Shown: positions 1 through 10,576 of the stretch, in pieces
Numbering within the stretch: position 1 is the stretch's first letter
Layout of the letters: every line of letters begins with the position of its first letter
NCBI GenBank assembly: GCA_000697335.1
Contig: JNEM01012164.1
Location: 1 to 29,159, forward strand
Direction of reading: 5' to 3'
DNA: 29,159 nucleotides
Source: Conidiobolus incongruus B7586
Lineage: Eukaryota; Entomophthoromycota; Entomophthoromycetes; Entomophthorales; Conidiobolaceae
Translations under genes and position numbers: made by a program
The notes under the pieces: generated by a model
Seen by the model: only the letters and a program-made list of their open reading frames with translations
Database searches by the model: none
What the model was told of the DNA's origin: nothing

Positions 1-2
1 AT

Positions 3-1250
3 AAGAAATTCTTGGAAGAAGCTGCTAAGCGCGACCACAGAAAGATCGGTAAGGATCAAGAACTCTTCTTCTTCCACGAGCTCAGTCCCGGTTCCTGCTT
101 TTTCTTGCCCCATGGTGCTAAGATCTACAACACTTTGATGGACTACATCCGTTCCGAATACCACAAGCGTGGCTTCCAAGAAGTCGTCACCCCCAACGTC
201 TACGATGTCAAGCTTTGGGAACAATCTGGTCACTGGGAAAACTACCAAGAAAACATGTTCTCTTTTGATGTTGAAAATGTTAAATATGGTTTGAAGCCCA
301 TGAACTGCCCTGGTCACTGTCTCTTATTCGGACACCGTGACAGATCTTACCGTGAATTGCCCTTGCGCTTGGCCGATTTCGGTGTCTTACATCGCAATGA
401 ATACAGTGGTGCTCTCTCCGGTTTGACTCGTGTTAGAAGATTCCAACAAGATGATGCTCACATCTTCTGTACAGCCGAGCAATTGGAACAAGAAATCAAC
501 GGTGCTTTCGATTTCTTGAAGACCGTCTACGGTGTCTTTGGTTTCACCTTCCATTTGAAATTATCTACTCGTCCCGAAAACTACATTGGTGACATTGAAG
601 TCTGGAACAAGGCCGAAGCTCAATTAGAATCTGCTTTGAACGCCTCCGGATTCGAATGGGAACTCAATCCTGGAGATGGTGCCTTCTACGGTCCCAAGAT
701 CGATATTAAGATCAGCGACGCCTTGAGAAGAAAGCACCAATGTGCCACTATCCAATTGGACTTCCAACTTCCTCTCCGTTTCGGTTTGGAATACCACACC
801 GGTGAAGCTGAAGAAACTCGTAAGCCTCCTATTATCATTCATCGTGCCATCTACGGTTCCTTGGAACGCATGATCGCCATTTTGACCGAAAACTTCGGCG
901 GCAAGTGGCCTTTCTGGTTATCACCCCGTCAAATCTTAATCATCCCCGTTTCCGCTAAGGTCAACGACTACGCCAACGAACTCCAAACCATCTTCCACAA
1001 CGCCGGATTCCACACCGAAGTCGACTTAGGTGAAAACACCTTGAACAAGAAGATCCGTAACGGTGAAATTGCTCAATTCAATTTCATCATGGTCGTCGGT
1101 GCCGAAGAAGAATCCACTAGATCCGTCAACGTCCGTAACAGAGATGACGTCGGCACCAAGGCCAAGGGTGAAACTGTTCCTTTGGATGTTATCATTGCCA
1201 AATTGAACAAATTGAAGGAATCTAGAGCTATTTTAAATCAATTAGAATAG
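3..1250 (+). CDS. THS1: Threonyl-tRNA synthetase, cytosolic type (5' partial)
   Basis: This enzyme charges tRNA-Thr with threonine in the cytosol. The frame is open from the window edge, so the N-terminal TGS and editing domains lie outside; about 415 residues remain. The fragment begins in the linker before the class II core ([20 protein letters not shown]). Motif 1 follows, then the zinc-cysteine motif MNCPGH, motif 2 ([21 protein letters not shown]), the GPKIDI segment, motif 3 ([15 protein letters not shown]), and the C-terminal anticodon-binding domain from about WPFWLSPRQ to the TAG stop at 1248-1250. No intron is seen. Codons are strongly biased to C-ending forms (ATC, GTC, AAC, AAG), unlike the UGT genes beside it, as expected for a highly expressed housekeeping gene. 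The gene is convergent with UGT pseudogene 1, only about 130 nt away. THS1 is the yeast name for the cytosolic enzyme; the assignment to cytosolic rather than mitochondrial is inferred. Confidence 0.96.
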   Translation, partial: KKFLEEAAKRDHRKIGKDQELFFFHELSPGSCFFLPHGAKIYNTLMDYIRSEYHKRGFQEVVTPNVYDVKLWEQSGHWENYQENMFSFDVENVKYGLKPMNCPGHCLLFGHRDRSYRELPLRLADFGVLHRNEYSGALSGLTRVRRFQQDDAHIFCTAEQLEQEINGAFDFLKTVYGVFGFTFHLKLSTRPENYIGDIEVWNKAEAQLESALNASGFEWELNPGDGAFYGPKIDIKISDALRRKHQCATIQLDFQLPLRFGLEYHTGEAEETRKPPIIIHRAIYGSLERMIAILTENFGGKWPFWLSPRQILIIPVSAKVNDYANELQTIFHNAGFHTEVDLGENTLNKKIRNGEIAQFNFIMVVGAEEESTRSVNVRNRDDVGTKAKGETVPLDVIIAKLNKLKESRAILNQLE

Positions 1251-1380
1251 ATTACTAATAAATGATCACTGGTAAATATTGTTACTAACCCCATTTAAAT
1301 AGCAATTTCAAAAATTATATATTATTTTATTTGTAAATAATTTTATTAAAGTTAGTACTAGCAGAACAATCCTTAAAATC

Positions 1381-2902
1381 CTACAGCATTAAGCACATAC
1401 CAAAGTAAAACACATGCTTAGTCATCAAACAGTAATAAAATATATAAGTGTGGTAGTTGTGTGACTTCAAACTTGACATCCTCTGATTTGTATTGATTAA
1501 ATGCTTCAATTCAGAAGGTACACCATCACTAGAATACTTAACAACTTTATAGACTTTGGCAACTTTAGCAAAACTTACAATTTTGTCGCCAGCTTCATCA
1601 ATAACTTTGGGTTTAAAATGAGCAATGGTTCTCATCCTTATTCATTTTACAGTGCTATCAGTGTTAAGCATAGTTTGTTGGATTTGGTATAAAATTTTTC
1701 CATTAGAATCTCTATGACGATTGATTTTGGACTCCCAAACCGTTGTGGAGGACCAGTTAAGCGTTCGCAGGTTGGTTCCCCTTAAACCGCATGACTGGCA
1801 TTGGTGTAGAACTAAAAATGCCCTCGAAGATGCTTTCGAGACTGCCGTGACTCCAGAATAATTTTGTATTTTTATGATTTAAGATGGATTATTGAAGTGC
1901 ATACTGTATTAATTTGGGGTTTGAATATTTGTTGGCGAATACATCATCAATTGTAACTGTACCTCCAATGGTGGTGAATTCTTTGGGGAATTGAGATTTT
2001 GGAGTAGAAGTTGCAAAGATCACACCGTCGACAAGACTGTGATGCATTGCGTGGAGACTGGTGACTGTTACCAATTCCAAATCTTCAGTGGTGATCCTTG
2101 GACTTGATCCAAGTACTATATACATCACTTTAGATACTCTATGTAAAAATTTCTCCAACTCTGCAATCAGTGGAGCTGCCCTTGACGATTAGACAGGTCA
2201 TATTAATTCCAGCGTAGGATGTAGAGGTCTCAGCACTTCTCATCCCATAAACGTACTCAGAAGCTTGTATTCAGTACCATCGTGGCTTCAATACCCCAAT
2301 TTCTTGGTGATTCCGTACTTTTTCCACACTTCATTCAATTGATCCCTAGCACTCTTCCTAAATTACGTACCAAAGTGTGGCAAAACGAATTTCGTGTAGT
2401 ATCTACTGAAAAGCAACATATCTTCAGTAATAGGAGTTAGCCTAAACTCACTATAATCATTTCTATAATTCACAGGAAATAATGTTGAATCTAGAAATTG
2501 TATCCCAACAATCATTGGAATCTTGTGAAATTGGTAATAGGTAACACAAGCAGCTGAAAAGGAATCACCGACAACATCTGGCTTAGTATCTTCAATCAAC
2601 TTTTCATACTTGGGGAAATACTGGTTATATATCAATGCCAACAATCCTTTCAATCCCCTCTTCAGGCTTTTTTTGAAGTAGTCAGTCTTTCCCAAGTTGT
2701 ATTAGAGAACAGTGTGCCCATCACCATATTTCAAATAATCTTCCGTAGTTGTATACATGATCTTGTAGCTTTGCAACACTAACACGTCATTAATTTCTTA
2801 TAGATATTAAACGTAGGATTTGGTAGCCTCATAGTGGGATATCAGAATATGTATGCGTGATTCTAGTTGTTTTAGGAAATCATCATGTTCTTGAGCCTTC
2901 AT
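1381..2902 (-). pseudogene. UDP-glycosyltransferase pseudogene 1
   Basis: This is a decayed full-length relative of the intact UGT at 13096-14766. An ATG at 2902 opens a frame reading ESRIHILISHYEATKSYV, which aligns with the N-terminal acceptor-domain strand of the intact protein. In-frame stops follow within about 15 codons (where the intact gene has Lys and Leu codons) and again near 2700. Long pieces still align: 2695-2363 (YNLGKTDYF, TKPDVVGDSFSAACVTYYQ, IPMIVGIQFLDS), 2158-1889 (KVMYIVLGSSPRITTEDLEL), about 1890-1740 (NTKLFWSHGSLESIFEGIF, the donor-binding signature) and 1635-1381 (the C-terminal helix and tail). Stops and frame changes separate the pieces. The ATG lacks the hydrophobic signal peptide seen in the intact gene, so the original start may lie further upstream or be lost. 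No gene-conversion patch is seen here. Loss of function is confident. Confidence 0.9.
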
Positions 2903-3529
2903 AATTAATATTAAATTTCAAACTATATATTTTATCCAAATCATACTCTAAAAAATTGGCGATTGGATTTGGATCTTTTACTTTGTAACTTTACACCAAA
3001 TTTTTAAAACGCATCAAATGCAATAATGTGTATAGTTTGTCAATATCATGAGAAATTTTTTGAAATTTCATGATTAATATTACCCCATTGTAATTGGTAT
3101 ATTGAGGGTAATGATAGACTTGAATTTATATAAGTTTAATGATATTAAAGTATATCAGTTCAATTTTTCTTAATTACAATGTTAAAATAATATATTTAAA
3201 AAATATTTGATAAATAATTTACATTGATTTTGAATTAGATGTTTATTATTACATATAAATTGGTTTTATCAAAAATTCACAATAAATCAAAATTATTTGG
3301 TAATTTATAAAATTAGCTGTAAACTATAGTTAATATTGACACCTCTTTTAAATTGTTAAAACGTTTAAATAGAATATATTATATTCAATAAAATGTTTTA
3401 TAATAGATGTTTCCAAAATTAATTCTGAATTAAAATAATGGATTAAAAATGGGATTTAAATGGTAAATTATAGATAATAGGAAAGAAAAGATAGCACAAA
3501 TATAACAAATGATTTAAATTGAAAAATTA
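2903..3529. other. AT-rich intergenic stretch
   Basis: About 625 nt between UGT pseudogene 1 and tRNA-Gln. It is low-complexity AT-rich DNA with no convincing frame, RNA or repeat. The only likely signal is the T-run at 3522-3526 (minus strand) just past the tRNA gene. Confidence 0.6.
3522..3526 (-). terminator. Pol III terminator of tRNA-Gln copy A
   Basis: A run of five T on the minus strand begins 3 nt past the discriminator base, the usual RNA polymerase III stop. Confidence 0.75.
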
Positions 3530-3601
3530 AGCTCTGCCTGAGAATCGAACTCAGATCGCAGGATTCAAAGTCCTGAGTGCTAACCATTACACCAGCGGAG
3601 C
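3530..3601 (-). tRNA. tRNA-Gln (anticodon UUG), copy A
   Basis: A 72-nt cloverleaf reads on the minus strand: 7-nt acceptor arm, D arm GTGT/GCAC, anticodon stem CAGGA/TCCTG with loop CTTTGAA (anticodon TTG), and T arm CTGAG-TTCGATT-CTCAG. The discriminator base is T. The B box GTTCGATTC is intact. Acceptor pair 5:68 is C-A, the same mismatch as in copy B, which is identical over all 72 nt. A TTTTT run 3-8 nt downstream serves as a Pol III terminator. There is no intron. The gene points away from the UGT pseudogene starting at 4152 and towards UGT pseudogene 1. It decodes CAA. Confidence 0.95.
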
Positions 3602-4151
3602 TATATTTCTACTTCTCAACAAAAATTTAACAATTAGTCTAGCTATTTTATCTCACCTAACAAACTCATAAAGATTGTGACATTATTTATTAAACCTGAA
3701 AATTAATCTTTCATTTTGTTAACTATATCAACTATTTCCCTCAAACTTTATAATTCAAATTTAAACAATTTTACATATATCCATTCATTTCAGTTTTTAA
3801 TTTAAATTATTGTTAATTTATCTATAATTCATTCAAATTAACTTAGATATATAACCTGCAATACAACTCTATTGAAATATTTTATCATTCATATTGTAAT
3901 CCATAATTTTTTAATATTATTTCAATATTTTAATATTTCAAAATTTAAAAATTTAAAAATTTGAGCAATTATAATAAAAAGGATTATTTAAAGACAGTGG
4001 AAATTCTGTCTAATTATATATTTTGGAAAAAAAGTCATTTTGTCTATTTTATTATTCCATTGTACACAATTTATAATATTAATTCATTAATTAATTATTA
4101 TTGGGAATAAGAGCGATTAGTTCGAGCGGTCAATATCAAATGAATAAATGA
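3602..4151. other. AT-rich intergenic stretch between tRNA-Gln A and UGT pseudogene 2
   Basis: About 550 nt of AT-rich DNA. It would have held the promoter and signal-peptide region of the UGT copy to its right, but neither is recognisable. Just before 4152 a short ATG frame stops after three codons, so the original N-terminus seems lost. Confidence 0.55.
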
Positions 4152-5613
4152 TTGCAAGGAATTGATAAACCTATTAATATACTCATTTTCCAATATGCAG
4201 GTTCGAGATCCCATACAAAATATTGGTTAGAAATTGGCAATGAACTAAGTGATCAAGGTCACAGTGTGATATTCTGTACTGATGAAAATAGGTTAAAATT
4301 TGAAGGCGAATACAATATTATCAAGTATAATTTAGGTAAGACAGATCATTCCAAATTGGATTTGACCAATCCTTTTACAGGTCATTTAATTATTTTTATA
4401 TGAATAGTCCTGTTATAAATATGAAGACCTTGTAGAAGCTACAAACCCCAATTCAATGATATGTGACTGCTTTTCGGTAACATGTCTCGACTACTGCCAA
4501 CGCTATAGTATTCCAAGGATTGTATGTCTACAAGCACTGATACCTATTGGGGACCTCGTGCCTAATCACAACCCTATAACATTTTGAACTTGATGGTACA
4601 GTACATTTGTTCAATTGAATTTATACGACAATTTGTTCAGATTTTTTCGAAAATCAATTGATTGAAATCCAAGTATGGCATCCCTCCGAAGAAGAGTCTT
4701 TGGGGGTGATTTCAATATGGATTACAAATTTTTCAATTCATTTTTGGGATAGGAAACTCATATATCTATTCATTCTACTATTGAATTGATAGGCCCTATA
4801 AAATATAATTTTGTTCCATTGATGCCTAAATTAGTTCAATTCCTTGACAGGTGGAAATCTGTCATGTATATAGAAATTGGGTCATATGCTGAACTCACAA
4901 CAAAAGAATTGGAATTGGTTATCCAATCTAGTTTTATGGCACTTGAAGATGGTGTTATAGATGGTATCATATTCGCTACAATCACCTCTAGAGATGCATT
5001 CCCCGATAAATTTGATACTGTGATGGGTTCTATTAAAACGGAAGATTTATTGAATAACAAGCACCACCAATTTATATTTTTGAATTATGCTCCCCAAGAA
5101 TCTATTTTAAAGCATCCTAACACTAAATTGTTCTTTAGCCACGGAGGCCTTGAAAGTTCTTTTGAAGGCATTTTCACATCCACTCCACTTCTTATCATGC
5201 CATTCTTGGGAGATCAGCCTAGAAATGGTAGATTAGTTGTGGAACACAATTTAGGTAGTATGGTTAATAAAAACAGTGATTCTGCAGAGAAAATTTTCTC
5301 TGAGATCAAACGAATTGTGAAAGATGAAGATGGATCTATTAAGAGGGACATGACTCGAGCAAGCATTTTAGCTCACTATAAATCTAAAGGAGTTTACCAA
5401 GCAGCTGACAAAGTTGTAAGTTTTGCTAAGGCTGCCAAAGCTTGTAGAACTCCCAATGATCCTATAAATGATATTCCTTGCGAGTTGAAGCATTTGATTA
5501 CTGTTGACCAAAAAATCTCAAATTTCAAAGCTTGCCAATACAATACTCATATATTCCACTATTTTATCATCACATATAGGGGTGACTATTTATTTTACAT
5601 TCAACTTTTTTGA
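4152..5613 (+). pseudogene. UDP-glycosyltransferase pseudogene 2 with intact, gene-converted 3' half
   Basis: Homology to the intact UGT begins at GIDKPINILIFQYAGSRSH (from 4152), with the catalytic-type SH retained. A stop codon lies directly upstream, and no ATG or signal peptide is in frame. The frame closes at 4403. Fragments aligning with the middle of the protein (LVEATNPNSMICDCFSVTC, NMDYKFFNSF, STIELIGPI) continue through 4404-4785, broken by stops near 4586 and 4750. From 4786 to 5613 the frame is fully open for 275 codons and contains the donor-sugar site (LFFSHGGLESSFEG, PFLGDQPRNGRL). Positions 4902-5520 match the intact gene at about 99%, while the rest of this copy is strongly diverged. 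The tail after residue QKIS diverges again and ends at a TGA at 5611-5613. A truncated donor-domain protein from the open half is possible, but nothing in the sequence shows it is expressed. Confidence 0.9.
4902..5520 (+). repeat. Gene-conversion tract, copy A (inverted partner at 13261-13879)
   Basis: 619 nt aligns without a gap to the reverse complement of 13261-13879, with about six differences counted by eye. It covers the UDP-sugar-binding domain, about residues 297-502 of the intact protein. Sequence on both sides drops sharply in similarity. Confidence 0.88.
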
Positions 5614-5888
5614 ATAATTCAAATTAAACTTGAGCTTTAATATCTAATCCAAAAATTGCAAGACATTACAACAATTTGTATACATTAATTATATTGAATC
5701 TATTTTGTACTTTGTGCCAATATATTAATTGTTTATCAATAGCAGAATTCCATACTAATGGTAATTACTTAACCCTTTTACATAAGTTTTTATAATATAT
5801 CTTCAAAATTACATCTTTAATTTTGAAATGTAAGGTTAAAATGTTATTAAATTACTTTCCTTAAATTAAATTTTTAACTTATTAAAAT

Positions 5889-6279
5889 TGTTAAGAAACT
5901 AGTTTTTTAAATTCTTATATATGTTTCTATATAATTCAATTAACTATAAATTATATAATTAACTCATACTTTTATAGCTAAATTAATTGTATAAATAATA
6001 TTAAACTATTTATTAAACTAGGTTCTTTTTTTTCTTCTTAACTTTTACTATTTTTTATCATATCTATTATTTCTTAAGGTTAAGACTATAACCTATCAAT
6101 ATTACAGTATATTAACACTACTTAATATAACTTATAATATATTAGTGACTCATTTCTATTTAAAGCTTAATTAAACTTTGTTTATATCTCTTTATTATAT
6201 TATTATATTTTATACCATACTATTTTATATTAAGTTTTCTTTTATATTATATTAGTTTAACTATTATTATATTTACAAA
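5889..6279 (+). repeat. Long inverted repeat, left arm
   Basis: The arm begins TGTTAAGAAACTAGTT and aligns with the reverse complement of 6922-7319 for about 390 nt, roughly 80-85% by eye. Shared blocks include ATTCAATTAACTATAAATTA-type sequence and AAGCTTAATTAAACTTTGTT. Differences are mostly transitions, and the left arm is the more AT-rich of the two. It could be a terminal inverted repeat of an old DNA element, or one of two inverted LTR-like copies (TG at the outer ends). Age looks considerable. Confidence 0.75.
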
Positions 6280-6693
6280 AATAATCATAATTATAAAAAT
6301 TAATATTAAGTAAATATAGTAAATATTATAATAAAAACTAGTTTTTTTAATAAACAAATTCTTAGTAATTTTTAATTTATTTATAAAATTATTATTATAT
6401 AAAATTAATGGTTTTTAATTTTTTAACCTAAATACTTTTATTATTATTTAACAATAGATTATAAACTAGAGTTTATAATTTATTTATTATATTAACTTTT
6501 AAACATAGTAAAATAAGTATTATAATTATATAAATTTATATTAGTTATTTTTTCTTTTATTTTTTTATTTTTAATTTAAATATTTATATAGAAATTAAAA
6601 AATGGCAAGTTTTTTAATTTCTGATCTTTCTACTATATTATATATTTTGAAAAGTTTTTCATATATAAAATATATAGGAAAATAAATATTTTC

Positions 6694-6698
<5 letters not shown>

Positions 6699-6729
<31 letters not shown>
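6699..6729. repeat. (TA)n microsatellite
   Basis: About 15 uninterrupted AT dinucleotides lie within the interval of the inverted repeat. Confidence 0.9.
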
Positions 6730-6732
<3 letters not shown>

Positions 6733-6921
6733 TTTTAACTATTTTTTATTAAATTATTTTAATTTTAAAATCTATATTTAAATTTCAATATATTTATATT
6801 AAATAGTGATTATCAAAAGGCTTTTATTTTTATATCTTTAAAACTTAATTATAAACCCTTTAAAATCATCTAAAACTTGTAAATAGTTTATAAAGATAGT
6901 GTTATATTTAAAACTACCATA

Positions 6922-7319
6922 TTGTAAGTGTAGTGGTAGTTAAACCAATATAGTGCAGAGGAAGACTTAATATAAAAGTAGTGTGGCGCAGAACGTGGTA
7001 ATATAACGTGGCTGTAGCGTGCAAGTGTAAACAAAGTTTAATTAAGCTTCGAACTAGGATGAGTCACCGATATATTAAGATTTATATTAGGTAGTGCCAA
7101 TATCCTATAATATTGACAGAATATAGTCTCAATCTTAGAAATAGTGTAAAAGTAAAAATAGTAAGAATTGAGAGGAAAAAGAGGAACCTAGTTTATTAGA
7201 TAATTTAATACTATTTATACAATTAATTTAACTACATAAGTATAAATTAATCATATAATTTATAGTTAATTGGATTATATAAAGTGTATATAAGAATTTA
7301 GAGAACTAGTCTCTTAACA
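6922..7319 (-). repeat. Long inverted repeat, right arm
   Basis: This is the inverted partner of 5889-6279. Read on the minus strand it starts TGTTAAGAGACTAGTT at 7319. It keeps more G and C than the left arm, so it is probably nearer the ancestral sequence. The 640-nt interval between the arms shows no coding capacity. No target-site duplication is obvious at the outer ends. Confidence 0.75.
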
Positions 7320-8957
7320 CATATATTACTAAATTTGTGATTTAAATATTAAAAGGAATATTATTTAAAATTTACTAAAATTTAAAAGATCAATTTTTAT
7401 CATTATTTTTTCACTTATTAATAAAATAAAAAATATATATTAAGAAATACCTTTTTATTTTTGTTAAAAAACTATTAAAATAATCTAATATTAATTATAT
7501 AAATATGTTATATATACTTAAGTTTAAATTTAGTTTAATTAATAAAAATATAAAATAGATATCTTATAATTAAATAAAAACTTAAAAGAAAATTAAAGTA
7601 ACTATACTTAAAATAATTTATTAAGGTATAATTAAAAACAAAGGTTTTTACAGTAAATACTTATAATTAATAAATTTTAATTTCTTTTATATAATCTTTT
7701 ACTTAAAAATAAAACAAAATATTAAGTTAAATTAACCTTCTTTATAAATTCTAATAAATAAATACTTTAAATATAAGTAAATGTTAATTGTTATAATAAA
7801 TTATAATATTATATAGTTTTTTTATTTAAAATCTAAAAAGAAAATTAATTAATAGTAAATGATATATTATTTTTTAAATAAAACAATTTTTAAATGGTAT
7901 TCTTAATATAAAATAAAAATATCTATTATTTTACATAATAATTATAAAATACATTAAGTTAAAGATATAAAAAATTTTTTATATAAATAAACTAGAGAGA
8001 GTTACCATATCTAATATAATCACTTAATTATAACTTATATAATTATAATTGTTTTAGACAATTAAAAAAACAGCTTATAAGAAAAAAATTCCTGTAAACA
8101 AATTAAATTGGTTTGTAAAATTTCAAATTTTAATCCTTAATAAAAAAAACTATTTTTTAAGTATTAAAAGCTTACTAAAAAATATAGAAAAAAGTTATTA
8201 ATAATAAAAGAGGCTATTAATTTTATATTATTTATTAATTTATTTATTTAATTTTAATTTCAAAATTATGCCATTATTTAATTTCTATATTAATATAAAC
8301 ACTCATACTCTATATTTTTGAACTAATTTTAAATTATCAATTGGTATAGCATTAATGATGTTAATATTAAAATATAATGACTGTTGCAGTTTTTTAATAG
8401 AGTATAAAAGCAATATTTAAATTATTCTTAAATTTTATTTTGTATTTATTTAGTTAGTTATAGATTTAAGGTAATTCTATTAAGTTAAGTTATTTATGTT
8501 AAATCTTCTAGCTTAAAGTTAATTATATTAGTTTGCAATAGTACACTTTGAAAGCCTTTTGCCATTAGTTACTACTTGGAGATTTTTGTATATGGAGTGT
8601 TTTGTATATAATGATATTTTAATAAATTCTCTTTGTTTAACTCGTGCAAATTTTGAAATTTTATAATTATCAGTCATTTTGTTTAATGTTGAAATTCTCC
8701 TAAAGAATTATATTAAATATATAGTTAATATGATGCATTATTAGATCACTATTATTTTGAATAATACTAAAATTAGAGTGAAATAATTGTAATCAATCAA
8801 ATAGTAATTAATTAAAATATAGGAAATTACTTTTTAAACCACTGGATATTTTTATAATCTAATATATTGAATTTTAGCTAGTGATTATTGAAAAATATAT
8901 GAAAAAGTTGAAATATTTATATTCAAAATAATTAGAGATTTATAACAATTAATGAAT

Positions 8958-10576
8958 TTAATCATTCTGATTTCTCACATCACTATCATTAGTTTTCAAA
9001 ATATATCCTTTAGGTCCAAATTTAGTCCAATATTTCACAACATAATAAATCATAACACCTAGTATTAGAGTAACCATGGAGTAGAAAAAGATACAAGTGT
9101 CGTACAGACAAGCTCTAAACTTGGAGGTTTTCTCGTCAACAGTTACAAATTACTTCAACTTGCAAGGAATATCATCCTCACTGTCGTTAGGAGTTCTGCA
9201 GTAATTGGTTAATTTGGGAACGGTTAATATTTTGTCACCTTGAGCTTGCAACGATTTGGAATTTTAATAGACTATAGCTCTGAGGCGTGAGATGTCTCGT
9301 TGAATAGATCCGTTCCCGCTAGTTAGAATATGTCGGATTTCTTCGAAGGTGGTTTTGAGAGCATCTGAAAATCTGTCGACTTTGCCGCCCAAATTGTTGT
9401 GAATAACAATTGAGCGTTACTGGGTTGATCGTTTCCGAATAGCATGATAAGAATGGGTGGCCCGGTGGTAATGCCTTCAAATATGCTTTATAGAGCATCA
9501 TAACTGACGAAGAGTTTGGTGTGACTGTGTTGTAGTATCGATTCTTGCGATACATAACCCATCATTTTAAATCCTCTGTTTGATTGAGTCCTTTCATAAT
9601 TTCTACTGTTTTTGGGAGGTTTTCTTTGGGAGTGACAGTTGCAAAAATGACACCGTCTATGAGGTTTTCGTGAAGCACCAAAATACTCGACTGAATGATC
9701 AATTCTAAATCTTTGACTGTGAGTTGGGTACTTGATCCAAATGCCATATACACAACAGATTTGTGACCATCCAAAAATTCCTTCAAACCGGAAGTTAGAG
9801 TTTTATATGAGATGATCTAATGGGTCCGATCAAATCCAAATTAAGATGCAAAGGCCTCGGAATTTCCCAACCTACAAATGTATTTAATTCTTGTACTCCT
9901 TATCCAAATCGCCTCAACATCCCTTCCTCTTTGCAATTTGGTGCTTTTGACGGGTTTGATTTACTTGATCGCGAATACTGTTCCTGAGACCTCTACCAAA
10001 ATAGGATAGTATGAAAGTAGTGTACCACCAACTCAAAAATGGCATGTTTTCAACCATTGGAGCGGCGGCAAAATCGATATCATCTTTAACATAAGTCATG
10101 GGATTTAAACTCTTATCCAAGGGCTGCATACCTACAATCATTGGAATTTTGTGGTTGGCAGTAATCTACACAAGTCATCGAAAAGAAATCGCAAATCACG
10201 AGATTGGGCTTAGTACTTTGGATTAAGGGCTCCATTTCGGGATAGAATTGATCGTACATAAGCTCTAGCAATCCTCACAATCCTTTGCTCATATCCCTCT
10301 TGGAGTAGTCTGCCTTCCCGAGGTTGATGGTGGTAACATTATAATTATCGCCAAAATTTGGGATTTTTTCCACCGTTGTGTAGGTAATATTATGGCCTTG
10401 GGATACCAATAATCACTGATTTCCAATAAGAATCTCGTATGAGATCGGGTACCTACATAGTGCTTAATTAATATATTTACAGGTGTGTCCATTTCTGTGG
10501 TGAATTCATTCTTAGGTATATGTTGGTTAGCATTCACCATCAAAAAATTAAACAATAAATATTTTGATATTAGCAT
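8958..10576 (-). pseudogene. UDP-glycosyltransferase pseudogene 3
   Basis: Both ends of the gene are kept. An ATG at 10576 is followed by a hydrophobic signal-like start (MLISKYLLFNFLMVNA), then NILIKHYVGTRSHTRFLLEIS. The natural C-terminus (YYVVKYWTKFGPKGYIL, stop at 8958-8960) also survives. Between them the frame changes several times. After LLEIS it shifts, then reads QGHNITYTTVE and LVICDFFSMTCVDYCQ in another frame, and IPMIVGMQPLDKSLNP in a third (10141-9914). Further pieces are 9786-9562 (KSVVYMAFGSSTQLTVKDLEL) and the region below 9555, where the donor signature reads LFVSYDALSIFEG-like with the usual SHGG altered. The C-terminal membrane helix is still hydrophobic. Divergence from the intact copy is moderate along its whole length, with no near-identical patch. 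A tRNA-Gln relic lies about 1 kb upstream. Confidence 0.9.

Larger units (their letters stand above)
5614..8957. other. 3.3-kb extremely AT-rich region with a degraded repeat
   Basis: No frame of useful length and no RNA gene was found. The DNA is among the most AT-rich in the window. It contains the long inverted repeat with outer ends 5889 and 7319 (listed separately) and a TA microsatellite near 6699-6729. The stretch 6900-7150 is clearly richer in G and C than its surroundings and belongs to the right repeat arm. From 7320 to 8957 nothing identifiable is seen. Confidence 0.6.

Noticed and set aside
624-842. 72-codon minus-strand open frame
   Set aside because: Antisense shadow of the ThrRS gene, whose codon bias keeps the opposite strand open.
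1501-1692. 63-codon plus-strand open frame
   Set aside because: Lies opposite the C-terminal part of UGT pseudogene 1, which has real homology on the minus strand.
4836-5060. Minus-strand open frame, with a near copy at 13583-13882 plus
   Set aside because: Both are antisense shadows of the shared UGT tract. Their similarity comes from the tract, not from a conserved antisense gene.
9319-9555. 78-codon minus-strand open frame
   Set aside because: Out-of-frame reading inside UGT pseudogene 3; the homologous frame here is a different one.
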